Source: Brevibacterium antiquum (GTDB lineage Bacteria; Actinomycetota; Actinomycetes; Actinomycetales; Brevibacteriaceae). Taken from it: DNA of 64,000 bases. Positions within the stretch are counted from its first letter, which is position 1, and each line of letters begins with the position of its first letter. The stretch spans positions 124,001 to 188,000 of the forward strand of contig NZ_JABASX010000005.1 of NCBI RefSeq assembly GCF_016107655.1, read 5' to 3'. The notes beneath the pieces were generated by a model that had not been told where the DNA came from, searched no databases, and saw nothing but the letters and a program-made list of their open reading frames with translations. Made by a program: the position numbers and the translations under genes. This document shows, in pieces, positions 55,225 through 63,655 of this stretch.

Positions 55225-55507
55225 GTTTGCTGCGACCGGAGAGACCCACGATGAGTGCGGCCACGCCGAGGACGGCGCCGACGCCGAGTGCGACCACTTC
55301 GGGCTTGACCGAGCCGCTCTCTTCATCGACGACGCCGGACTTCGCCTTGTTGGCGGCGCGAGTCGCAAGGACCTTCGGGTGGACACGGCCCACAAGTTCA
55401 TCGATGTTGTCTGCGATGCGCTCTTCGCGCAGGCGAATCGATTCCGCCAGCTGGCTGGGTGACGCTGAGTCGACGGTCACATCTGAGGTGTAGACATTGT
55501 CAGTCAT
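55217..55507 (-). CDS. DUF3618 membrane protein
   Basis: A 96-residue protein. The N-terminal half is helical and charged (LAESIRLREERIADNIDELV), the DUF3618 signature found in actinobacterial membrane proteins. One transmembrane helix near the C-terminus is VVALGVGAVLGVAALIVGL. GGAGGA precedes the ATG at 55507. It is coupled to the GroES-like gene by overlap. Function unknown. Confidence 0.8.
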   Translation of the reverse strand: MTDNVYTSDVTVDSASPSQLAESIRLREERIADNIDELVGRVHPKVLATRAANKAKSGVVDEESGSVKPEVVALGVGAVLGVAALIVGLSGRSKRG

Positions 55508-55600
55508 CGGGGCAGGTCCTCCGGGTCGAGAATACATTCATGCACGTGACGGGGTGTCAGCGTGCCTCGTGTCAAGCTTAACCGCTTGATTCTCCCAGTG

Positions 55601-56341
55601 TCAGATATTGACCGCGGAGAGCCGAAAAGTCAGGACCTCGACGACGGCGTCTTCGGGCATGGTCGGATAGTGATCGCGCAGATTGGTCACATATCCCTCG
55701 ATGCTCGACCCAGTCTGCAACTGCAGAATCCGCGGTGTCAGCTCGCTGAGGCGATGGGTGTTCACCGAGGTGATGTCAACAGGCAACGGCCCGTGCTCGG
55801 TGTGTTCGAAGTAGGCCAAGGCAGGGCCTGGCGAGTGGGATTCCTGCCACCGCACGGTCAGGCTCTTCCTCCCCGATGTGGTCGCCTCGTAATAGCGAGG
55901 GTGGAACCTCAGGAGGCGTTGGGGCACCGAATCGGGCTGACGGTAGTAGTGGGGGAGGAGTGCAGAGATCGGAGTGATCATGGACCTGGCAGAGCTGGGG
56001 GACCCGGCAGAGCCCGATCTGGGGACTGCGACGAGTGCGTCGGGGTGCAGGTCGAGGATGACCTGACGGCAGCGTCCGCAGGGGGATAGGAGACCCCGGC
56101 CGCCATCTCCGGCGGCTGCGATCGTGACCAGCGGACCTGCTCCGGAGGCTGCCGCATTGCCGATGGCGACGAGCTCAGCGCAGGGCCCACCGGTGAAGTG
56201 GTGGACATTGACGCCGGTGTGGATGCGGCCATAAGTGTCCATGACGGCGGCTGCCACGGTGTGATTCTCATCGGCTCCGAGTGCGGCTGCCAGAGATTCG
56301 GCGACGTCGATCACCTGGAGTTCTGAGTCGTAGAGGTCCAT
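55601..56341 (-). CDS. Blasticidin-S-deaminase-like domain fused to ASCH domain
   Basis: A 246-residue two-domain protein. Residues 1-about 120 closely follow blasticidin-S deaminase: GVNVHHFTGGPCAELVAIG holds the Zn Cys and catalytic Glu (CAE), and LSPCGRCRQVILDLHPDALV the second Cys pair. Residues about 140-246 form an ASCH domain: LLRFHPRYYEATTSGRKSL with GRKxxTVR and a C-terminal VVEVLTFRL strand. ASCH proteins of the YqfB type remove N4-acyl groups from cytidine. The fusion could therefore deacylate and then deaminate a cytosine nucleoside. Both domains look intact. Confidence 0.88.
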   Translation of the reverse strand: MDLYDSELQVIDVAESLAAALGADENHTVAAAVMDTYGRIHTGVNVHHFTGGPCAELVAIGNAAASGAGPLVTIAAAGDGGRGLLSPCGRCRQVILDLHPDALVAVPRSGSAGSPSSARSMITPISALLPHYYRQPDSVPQRLLRFHPRYYEATTSGRKSLTVRWQESHSPGPALAYFEHTEHGPLPVDITSVNTHRLSELTPRILQLQTGSSIEGYVTNLRDHYPTMPEDAVVEVLTFRLSAVNI

Positions 56342-56395
56342 GCTGTGATTTTAGAGCAGCATGGATCTGTGAGGTGGGCTCAGTTCTGAGGCGGG

Positions 56396-58009
56396 TCAGT
56401 TCTGCTTATTGCGTCGGCTGACGATCCAGATGATGAAGCCGACGGCGGCCATACCTGAGGCTGCGAGGATGAAGATCGGCCACGAACTCGCAATTGTTGA
56501 CACAATCGACTCACCGAACGAGGTCGATGGTGGTTTGTCGCTGCGAGGCTTGGGAGTTTCGCCTCCTGTGATGAGGTCCTTGTCATCATCCGGCACTGGA
56601 GTGTCAGGGTTCTGTGGGACGGGATCCGAGTAGTCCGGAGGTGGGGAGTCGCCGTTTCCGGGCAGCCAATCTTCGCCGACATCTCCAGGAATCTCATCGC
56701 GTGTGTCCGAGGAACCGTTGCCGGTCGCAGGGTCTGGGGTGGAGTCATCGCCGACTGGCCCGCCATCGCTATCGCTGGAGGTTGTTCCGGAGCCGTCTTT
56801 GTCTGCGGAGCCTTTGTCATCGGAGCTGCCGTCTTTGTCCGAGTTGCCTTTGTCATCGGAGCTGCCGGAATCGGAGCCGTCGGATGCTGATGAGGAGTCC
56901 GAATCAGAATTCTGCTTGGTCGAATCGGCGTCTGACGATGACGAGGTGTCGGACTCTTTCGAATCAGCTTTCGCAGAGTCTGCGGATATGGAGTCGGACG
57001 ATGACTCGCTCTCCGAATCTGATGAGGTGTTGGAGTCTGACGTAGAGTTGGACTCCGAATTGTCGCCAGCAGAATTGGAGCCGGAGTCTGTGCCGTCGGC
57101 TTCAGTATCGGAGCTGGCTGTGTCGGTTTCGTTTCCATTCGCTTCGACATTGTCACCAGCCATGTCGCCACCGTCGCTGTTAGCGTCCTGTTCCGTGTTG
57201 GCACTGTCCGAGGCCCCGTCGTCGCCGTTGCCACTGCTCGTGTATTCGTCACCCTTGACAGTGATGGTTCCTTCTTCGGAATCGAACGTCCACTCAGGGT
57301 CCTCGGTAAAGTACTCGAAGACCATCTTTGTGTCGGGATGGTCGGCATCGACGACGTATCCGTCCTTGTCGAGCTGGAACTCGGTGGGCACGTCCTTCTC
57401 GGCGGTAGGCGGAAGCCGGTTTCCGCTGTCGTCGGTGTCGCCATTGGATTCGGCACTATTGGCCGTGGAGGCAGGTTCCTCGGCGGAGTCCGACGACTTT
57501 TGGACCGGCCAGCGCTTGTTGCCTTCCTGGGACGGCCCTTGGAAGGTCGTTTCCTTCCAACTTTCAGGCAATTCCTCCGAGGGCGATATTCTGATGGTCT
57601 TACGAGGTTTGTTCCATGTCGTGTTGAGCGGCTCTTTCACATCGCACGGATCTCCCTCGGGAGCCTTATTTTTGGGGTCGCACGCGAGATCATCTTCCCC
57701 ACCGTCGGTGCCCGCATCGGTCTCGGATCCTGCCTCTTCGTCTCCAGCGGCGGCGTCTGCCTCGGCGCTCTCAGAATCGGAATCAGCCGTGACGGATTCG
57801 GTCATATCGCCGGGATCCAGAACGCCCGTACTTTCGGGAGATCCGTCAGGATCGGAAGTGGTGGTCCCCGAGCTTGATGAGTTGGTCTGGCCGGAGTCCG
57901 TGACGCTCGCATTCGCAGGAGCGATCGTGCCTGTGATCGGGAGGAGTACCAGGGCAAGAGCAGTGCCGAGGGCGGCCGCCGTGCGGCTGAGCTCGTGTGT
58001 AACTGGCAC
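56396..58009 (-). CDS. Ser/Asp-rich secreted surface protein
   Basis: A 537-residue protein starting GTG at 58009, with GAAGGAACA upstream. The signal peptide ends near TIAPANA. Residues about 40-280 contain a Cys pair (LACDPKNKAPEGDPCDV) and a small beta-rich region (FQLDKDGYVVDADHPDT). Residues about 270-460 are a long Ser/Asp repeat stalk. A C-terminal transmembrane helix (WPIFILAASGMAAVGFIIW) and basic SRRNKQN tail anchor it. No LPXTG precedes it, so membrane anchoring is more likely than sortase. The role, perhaps adhesion, is unknown. Confidence 0.8.
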   Translation of the reverse strand: MPVTHELSRTAAALGTALALVLLPITGTIAPANASVTDSGQTNSSSSGTTTSDPDGSPESTGVLDPGDMTESVTADSDSESAEADAAAGDEEAGSETDAGTDGGEDDLACDPKNKAPEGDPCDVKEPLNTTWNKPRKTIRISPSEELPESWKETTFQGPSQEGNKRWPVQKSSDSAEEPASTANSAESNGDTDDSGNRLPPTAEKDVPTEFQLDKDGYVVDADHPDTKMVFEYFTEDPEWTFDSEEGTITVKGDEYTSSGNGDDGASDSANTEQDANSDGGDMAGDNVEANGNETDTASSDTEADGTDSGSNSAGDNSESNSTSDSNTSSDSESESSSDSISADSAKADSKESDTSSSSDADSTKQNSDSDSSSASDGSDSGSSDDKGNSDKDGSSDDKGSADKDGSGTTSSDSDGGPVGDDSTPDPATGNGSSDTRDEIPGDVGEDWLPGNGDSPPPDYSDPVPQNPDTPVPDDDKDLITGGETPKPRSDKPPSTSFGESIVSTIASSWPIFILAASGMAAVGFIIWIVSRRNKQN

Positions 58010-58118
58010 TGTGTTCCTTCGCAGTGGGGGCTCCGGCATCAAACATACAAGGGGACATGACAGACAGGCACGTCGGTGTCCATCCTAATGGCTACGCCCA
58101 GGGTGAGAAAGTCAGAGT

Positions 58119-59804
58119 CTATTTCTCGCTCGTTTCGGACGTCTTATCGTAAGCGCGAATCGTCGAATCGGCGCCGTCGACGATGGCAGTTGCGCCGTCG
58201 TTGGTCAGTGCCAGCAGGTTGGTGTCTGTGCGGTAGGCGTGCTTGCCCGCCAGCAGGCAGGAGTCGTCGTTGTCGACGGTGCAGGGGACGATCGTGCCCC
58301 GCGGTTCAGACAGGTGGATGTCCTTGCTGGAGGTGTCCATGAGCAGCAGCCCGGATTCCAGATTGAAGAGGTACGGGCCGATGTACGCCCGCTTTCCGCC
58401 CTGCCCGCGTACCCATGACATCTCGCCGACGATGTCGGTTGTGGTGGTCACAGTCGACAGGATGGACCCGTCTTCCAAGGAGTGGACGACGAGTTGGATG
58501 CGGTGGCCGGAGTTCGTCGAAGCACCCTGCTCACCCCACAGGGTGATCGCTTTGCCGTGGCCTGCAGAGACCCATTTGATGATCTGGAGCTCATCGGCGG
58601 GTGCCTCGAGCTTGATGGAACGTTCGTCACCGGACTTGATGTCCTTCGCCTTGACGGGACCGTTCCAGTCGGAGCTGAAGAGCTCGTCGTTCTCGATCGC
58701 CATGGGCGTCGACCCTGATTCGGGAGTCGGGACGTTCTCGAGTCCATCTGCGCCGAACGTCGACAGTCGGTTGCCCGACTTGATGAGGATGCTTTTGCCG
58801 GCCGATGTGATGCGAGCATTCTCCGGCAGCTGGTAGGACTTGGGCTTGTCCGCACCGTCGATGAGCGCCTCAGCAGTATTGCCGGCCTGCCACAGCAGGG
58901 CGGGCTTGCCGTCGATCATCGTGTCGACGGCGAACGTCGGGGCTTCGCTGGTCTTTCCCGAGTAGCGGGTCTTTCCTGTGCTGGAGTCGAGCACCTTGAG
59001 CTTGCCCTCGTCGACGACGAGCACACCACGGTCCGAGGCTGTCACCGAGGCGTCCTTAGGGATCTTCGTCTCCCACTTCGGCGAGTTGTCGAAGCCGGGG
59101 ACGACGTCTTCGGTCTTGTTGACCGAGAGTTCGGAAGCCGGATTGATCTGCTTTTCGGATTCGATCGTCTGCGGCGAGTCCTGGGAACCGGCCGGGACGA
59201 TGTTCGGAATGACGAAAGCGCCGATCATCAGGATCACGATGCCGATGAGCACGAGGCCGGGCACGGTGATCTTCTTCAGGCGTTGGGGTCGGCTCTGCGG
59301 TGAGTTCCTGTGCTGTGGTGCATGCTTGCGCACCCGAGTGCGCTTGACCGTCGGAGCGCTGGGGGCAGCCGGTCCTGAGAAAGGGGTACCCAGGGGGTAG
59401 TCGTCCCCGCTGCCCGCCTCGGCGTCGGCCTTCGGCTGCTGCTGATGTGCTGTCTGCTCCTCAGCAGAGGTGGTGTCCATCGCCGAGGTGGTCGCGGCCT
59501 CATCTGCCGATGTGTCCCCGTTCGACGCCGCAGGTGCCGCCGAGGAAGAAGAATCCTGAGGGGGCGCGGGAGGAGGTGCCGGGGATGCTGAAGCGGCGGG
59601 GGCGATCTTGCCGGTCTCGTCGAGGAGGACGTCGACTTCCTGCTTGCCATCGTCGATGGTCACAGGCACTTGGGTCGCTGTCTCCCTGGCATAGTCGCCA
59701 AGGTAGGTCATGGCCTGTCCGGTGTCGGAGTAGCGACTCGTCGCCCCGTTGAGGGTGAGATAGGTGAACCCGTCCTGAGAGACGGAGATCAGCGCACGAG
59801 CCAT
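58119..59804 (-). CDS. Single-pass membrane protein with extracellular beta-propeller-like domain
   Basis: A 561-residue protein. Residues 1-70 form a small soluble domain (RALISVSQDGFTYLTLNGAT). A low-complexity Ala/Ser/Pro linker (about 75-190) follows. The transmembrane helix is at about 195-220 (LVLIGIVILMIGAFVIPNI). The outer domain (about 225-561) has repeated strands (GVLVVDEGKLKVLDSSTGKT, then ARITSAGKSILI) like PQQ/WD40 propellers. A Cys pair CTVDNDDSC may be bridged. Not a recognised family; it precedes the surface protein gene in the same direction. Confidence 0.72.
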   Translation of the reverse strand: MARALISVSQDGFTYLTLNGATSRYSDTGQAMTYLGDYARETATQVPVTIDDGKQEVDVLLDETGKIAPAASASPAPPPAPPQDSSSSAAPAASNGDTSADEAATTSAMDTTSAEEQTAHQQQPKADAEAGSGDDYPLGTPFSGPAAPSAPTVKRTRVRKHAPQHRNSPQSRPQRLKKITVPGLVLIGIVILMIGAFVIPNIVPAGSQDSPQTIESEKQINPASELSVNKTEDVVPGFDNSPKWETKIPKDASVTASDRGVLVVDEGKLKVLDSSTGKTRYSGKTSEAPTFAVDTMIDGKPALLWQAGNTAEALIDGADKPKSYQLPENARITSAGKSILIKSGNRLSTFGADGLENVPTPESGSTPMAIENDELFSSDWNGPVKAKDIKSGDERSIKLEAPADELQIIKWVSAGHGKAITLWGEQGASTNSGHRIQLVVHSLEDGSILSTVTTTTDIVGEMSWVRGQGGKRAYIGPYLFNLESGLLLMDTSSKDIHLSEPRGTIVPCTVDNDDSCLLAGKHAYRTDTNLLALTNDGATAIVDGADSTIRAYDKTSETSEK

Positions 59805-60027
59805 GTACAGGGTTCCTTGGATAAAATTGAGGGTGGGACCGTGACAATACTATTGAATACGATCGGGTGCTCCTACCGTTTTTCCGAAACCGTTATACAT
59901 CGCTACTGAATCGTTGCACGTCAGGAGATCTGTGTCTCATTGTGCACCATATTGGCTGTGAGTTTGCCCGGGTGCCGGAGTGAGGTTAGGATATATCTTG
60001 CTGTCTGCGCCAAGGTGCAGCACATGT

Positions 60028-60101
60028 GGTGGGTATAGCTCAGCTGGTAGAGCGCCGCGTTGTGGTCGCGGATGTCGCGGGTTCAAGTCCCGTTACTCAC
60101 C
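60028..60101 (+). tRNA. tRNA-His (anticodon GUG)
   Basis: G(-1) at 60028 opposes C73, the tRNA-His identity pair. Acceptor GTGGGTA pairs with TACTCAC. Anticodon arm CCGCG-TTGTGGT-CGCGG gives GTG. T-loop TTCAAGT present. No encoded CCA. Confidence 0.96.
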
Positions 60102-60111
60102 CCGAGCAGAC

Positions 60112-60155
60112 AAGCCCCGGAGTCCGAGAGAAATCAAGGATTCCGGGGCTTTTCT
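60112..60155 (+). terminator. Terminator of tRNA-His
   Basis: AAGCCCCGGA pairs with TCCGGGGCTT (10 bp), followed by TTC. Eleven bases after the tRNA. Confidence 0.85.
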
Positions 60156-60293
60156 CATCCCTGTTCCTCTTTCAGCTGATCGCAGGGCCACCCTCTGGAC
60201 TTCCATCGGTGAAGTGACAATACTCGGTCTCAGGTGCCTTCTTCGTGAGGGACCCGATCTGTGAATCATGATTCGACGAACAGGAGACGGTTG

Positions 60294-60722
60294 ATGAATA
60301 CCCCAGAGAGCATTGCCTACACCGCAAAGGCCGAGATCACCGGAGGCCGCGACGGTCACGGCGCCACCGATGACAAGGCAGTCGACGTCGACCTGCGCAC
60401 CCCCAAGGAGATGGGCGGACCCGGCGGAGGAGCGAATCCGGAACAGCTCTTCGCTGTCGGATACGGAGCCTGCTTCCAGGGCGCGATGGGCCTGGCCGGC
60501 AAGGAGCTCGGGGTTGACACCTCGAAGTCCGTCGTCAACTCCGAAGTCGGAATCGGCAAGGAGGGGGAGAGCTTCGGCATCAGCGTCAAGCTCACCGTGA
60601 CCATCCCCGGCGTCGACCAGGACACCGCTCAGAAGGTCGTCGATCGTACCCACGAGCTGTGCCCCTACTCGAAGGCCACTCGCGGCAACATTCCGGTCGA
60701 GCTCGTCGTCAACGGCTCCTGA
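60294..60722 (+). CDS. Organic hydroperoxide resistance protein (Ohr/OsmC)
   Basis: A 142-residue OsmC-family thiol peroxidase for organic hydroperoxides. The first reactive Cys is in YGACFQGAM, the second in CPYSKATRGNIPVELVV, with the Ohr-type ANPEQLFA segment. ACAGGAGAC precedes the ATG at 60294. Stand-alone gene, no OhrR nearby. A 17-bp hairpin follows. Confidence 0.94.
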   Translation: MNTPESIAYTAKAEITGGRDGHGATDDKAVDVDLRTPKEMGGPGGGANPEQLFAVGYGACFQGAMGLAGKELGVDTSKSVVNSEVGIGKEGESFGISVKLTVTIPGVDQDTAQKVVDRTHELCPYSKATRGNIPVELVVNGS

Positions 60723-60736
60723 CCATCAGTTTCTGA

Positions 60737-60778
60737 CCATGTCGGCACCCGAGGAAGGTTTCTCGGGTGCCGACATGG
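60737..60778 (+). terminator. Perfect 17-bp hairpin between ohr and the kinase gene
   Basis: CCATGTCGGCACCCGAG (60737-60753) and its exact reverse complement (60762-60778) flank an 8-base loop, 15 bases after the ohr stop. There is no T-run. It ends 16 bases before the kinase ATG, so it may act as a terminator, as a translational control element, or both. Confidence 0.65.
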
Positions 60779-60793
60779 GTGATGGACGACCAC

Positions 60794-61657
60794 ATGAGCA
60801 TTGACCTTGATCTCACCGTAGTCGGCAGCATCAACGCCGATATCACCGCGCTCACGCACCGCCTGCCCGAAACAGGTGAGACGGTCGGCGGTGGGCGCCT
60901 CATCCACAGCCCTGGCGGCAAGGGCGCCAACCAGGCTGTAGCCGCGGCACGGCTGGGCGCACGGACGAGGATGGTCGGCGCCGTCGGCTCCGATGCCTCG
61001 GGCACGGCGATGAGACAGGCCCTGCAGAGCGCCGGCGTCGGGACCGATGACGTTGCCGTCGTCGATTCGGAGACCGGAACCGCTCTCATCATGGTCGATG
61101 CGCACGGCGAGAATCAGATCGCGGTCTGCGAAGGCGCGAACGCGCACGTGAGCATCGCCGGTCGCAGCTTCCCGGCGCAGGAGACCGTGCTCACTCAGCT
61201 CGAAATCTCCCTTGACCTGATAACAGAATTGTCACATTCCGTCGAAGGGCGGTTCGTCATCAACGCAGCCCCGGCCCTGCCCCTGCCCGCCGAGGTGGTC
61301 GAGCGGGCCGATCTCATCATCGTCAATGAAACCGAATACGATCTGCTCCCGCAGCTGCGCGAGGCTCGGCTCGTGGCCATCACCTATGGTGCGAAGGGAT
61401 CTGCCCTGTACGAACGCGGTCGGCAGGTGGCCTTCGCGAACGCTCTGCCGCGCCGTCCGATCAGCACTGTCGGTGCCGGAGACGCCTTCTGTGCGGCACT
61501 GACGATCGCGCTGGCCTCGGGGTACTCCCACGAGCGAGCGCTGGCGGTGGCCAACGCCGTCGGCGCTGATGCCGTGATGGACCCTGCGGCCCAACCAGAA
61601 TTCCACCCACTCGAGCACTACCTTTCATCGACGACATCCACGGAGACTGAGACATGA
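60794..61657 (+). CDS. PfkB/ribokinase-family carbohydrate kinase
   Basis: A sugar kinase of about 287 residues. DLTVVGSINADI is the N-terminal family motif and GGKGANQAVAAARLGA the substrate-binding signature. TVGAGDAFCAALTIALASG is the C-terminal PfkB signature with the catalytic Asp. The start is ambiguous between ATG at 60782 and 60794. It overlaps the next gene by 4 bases. Kinase plus DapA-family aldolase suggests sugar-acid or ribose catabolism, but the substrate is not evident. Confidence 0.9.
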   Translation: MSIDLDLTVVGSINADITALTHRLPETGETVGGGRLIHSPGGKGANQAVAAARLGARTRMVGAVGSDASGTAMRQALQSAGVGTDDVAVVDSETGTALIMVDAHGENQIAVCEGANAHVSIAGRSFPAQETVLTQLEISLDLITELSHSVEGRFVINAAPALPLPAEVVERADLIIVNETEYDLLPQLREARLVAITYGAKGSALYERGRQVAFANALPRRPISTVGAGDAFCAALTIALASGYSHERALAVANAVGADAVMDPAAQPEFHPLEHYLSSTTSTETET

Positions 61658-62553
61658 CATTGTTCACGGGCCTGAGCGCCTTCCCCCTCACCCCGATCCG
61701 CGATGAGGAGATCGACGAGGCTTCGTACGTGGGGCTGATCCAGCGTCTCGTCACGGTCGGCGTCGATTCGATCACCGCCCTGGGCTCGACCGGGTCGTAC
61801 GTCTACCTCACCACTGAAGAACGTGCTCGAATCGCACGGCTGACCGTCGAGCATGCCGGCGGGATCCCCGTGTTCGTGGGCATCGGTGCCCTGCGCACGC
61901 GTGAGGTCGTGGCCAATGTCCGCTCGGCGGAAGCCGCTGGCGCCCAGGGGCTCCTGCTCGCCCCCGTCAGCTACCAGCAGCTGAGCGCCGACGATGTGTT
62001 CGAACTCTTCCGGACGGTCACCTCGGCGACCGATCTTCCCATCGTCGTCTACGACAATCCGGGCACCACGCACTTCACGTTCACCCTTGATCTCTACGCA
62101 CGGCTGGCCCAACTTGAAGGCGTGGTCTCGATCAAGATCCCTGGACAGGAGATGTCGCCACCGGACTTCACCGCACATGTCGAGCGGATCCGTGCCGCCA
62201 CCGACAATCAGGTGACGATCGGGATCTCCGGCGACGCGTTCGGCGCTGCCGGCCTCAACGCCGGCTGCGATGCCTGGTACACGGCAGTCGGAGGAACCCT
62301 GCCGACTCCGATGCTCGCGATCACACGAGCCGCCCAGAACGGCGAGGCAGGCCGGGCGTTGGAGCTCTCCGCCGAACTCCAGCCGCTGTGGGATCTCTTC
62401 GCCGAATTCGGCGGCAGCCTCCGAACCACCGCCGCCATCGCCGAACATCTGGGGTTGGTCGCCCCGCACTCCCTGCCGCTGCCGATCCTCGGTCTCACCG
62501 ATGCCCAGAAGGGAAAGGTCGCCGAGGTGGTCGAGACCCTCAATCTCGACTGA
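61654..62553 (+). CDS. DapA/NAL-family (dihydrodipicolinate synthase superfamily) lyase
   Basis: A 299-residue class I aldolase-fold protein. ALGSTGSYVYLTTEERARI corresponds to the family GTTGE region. LPIVVYDNPGTT carries the conserved Tyr. VSIKIPG holds the Schiff-base Lys. Because it is paired with a sugar kinase and not with lysine genes, it is more likely an aldolase of a sugar acid or related keto acid than DapA. Coupled to the kinase by overlap. Confidence 0.88.
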   Translation: MTLFTGLSAFPLTPIRDEEIDEASYVGLIQRLVTVGVDSITALGSTGSYVYLTTEERARIARLTVEHAGGIPVFVGIGALRTREVVANVRSAEAAGAQGLLLAPVSYQQLSADDVFELFRTVTSATDLPIVVYDNPGTTHFTFTLDLYARLAQLEGVVSIKIPGQEMSPPDFTAHVERIRAATDNQVTIGISGDAFGAAGLNAGCDAWYTAVGGTLPTPMLAITRAAQNGEAGRALELSAELQPLWDLFAEFGGSLRTTAAIAEHLGLVAPHSLPLPILGLTDAQKGKVAEVVETLNLD

Positions 62554-62603
62554 CCGGCCCGGCGCGGGCTTCTCCGGAGCAGGACAGTTCATCCGGAATC
62601 CAC

Positions 62604-63621
62604 CCAGAGTTCGAGGCAGAGACAGGCGCTGTGCCTATGGGCTTGAGCGAGAGTGGTGACTGCTATGAGGAGCTCTATGCCTTCGGCACCCGCTCCTTCT
62701 CCGTGTGGACGACCGATGGCGCACTCGTCGCCGACTCGGGCGACAGCTTCGAACAGTTGACCGCCGAGGCGATTCCCGACTTCTTCAATTCCAACCATTC
62801 GGAGTCGAATCGTGAGGGACGCAGTGATGACAAGGGCCCAGAGCCTGAGGCCCTGACCATCGGTGAGGTGGGGGGAGACCGCCTACGCTTTCGTCGGCTT
62901 CGAACGGGTGGGCGGAATCGCCGCCTTCGACCTCAGCGACCCCGCGAACCCGCAATTCGTCACCTACTTCAATAACCGTGACTTCTCGGTCTCCGTTGAA
63001 GACGAGATCGAGGACGCCTCCGATCCCGAAGCTCTGCTCTCCAAGGCCGGCGACCTTGGTCCGGAAGGAATTGCCTTCCTGGGTGCTGATGAGTCTCCGA
63101 CAGGCGAAGCGGCCCTCGTCGTCGGCAACGAAGTCTCAGGCACCACCAGCCTGTACTCTGTCGCCGATCTCAACGACGACGGCGCGGGCGCCGATTCCGA
63201 TGACTTCGCGGATGCAGGTGCTTCGGCCGACTCCGACGCTTCGGTCGACTCCGATGGTGCAGCCGAAGATGCCACCGCGGACCCCGATGGGAAAGAGTCC
63301 GACGCGGCAGCGACCACTGCCGACTCAGACACCGGAGACGAAGCCAACTCAGACGCTGGAGACGCCGCGAACTCGGGGTCGAAGGGCGACGCAGGTTCGT
63401 CCGATGGAACAGACGCGGCTGACGACAACGCGGGCTCGCTCCCGCGCACCGGTGCTGATCTGGGCCAGTACCTCATTCTGGGCGGAATCGCGCTGGCTCT
63501 CATCGGCTTCGGCGTCCTGGCCGTCTTCCTGACACGTCGCCGCGGCCAGCGCCGCCGAGGCGAGCGAACCGGTTCGGCAGGATCGATCGCCGAGGACCTC
63601 GGCTCAGCCAGCTGGGACTGA
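62604..63621 (+). pseudogene. Truncated, frameshifted choice-of-anchor I protein with LPRTG signal
   Basis: The first part reads CYEELYAFGTRSFSVW, then DKGPEPEALTIGEV, in one frame. The frame breaks at a run of six G (62870-62875), and the rest continues in another: ETAYAFVGFERVGGIAAFDL, DLGPEGIAFLGADESPTGEA, then LVVGNEVSGTTSLYS. Removing one G joins them. The N-terminal several hundred residues and signal peptide expected in this extracellular family are missing. The C-terminus carries an Asp/Ala/Ser-rich stalk, the sortase motif LPRTG, a membrane helix and basic tail. It starts about 50 bases after the DapA-family gene. Confidence 0.8.
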
Positions 63622-63655
63622 CCGCTGACGCGACCTCAGTCGAGTTGACGGTGCG

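Noticed and set aside
56703-58088. A Ser/Glu-rich 461-codon plus-strand frame
   Set aside because: It is the complement of the Ser/Asp repeat stalk of the surface protein, whose signal peptide, ribosome binding site and membrane tail support the minus strand.
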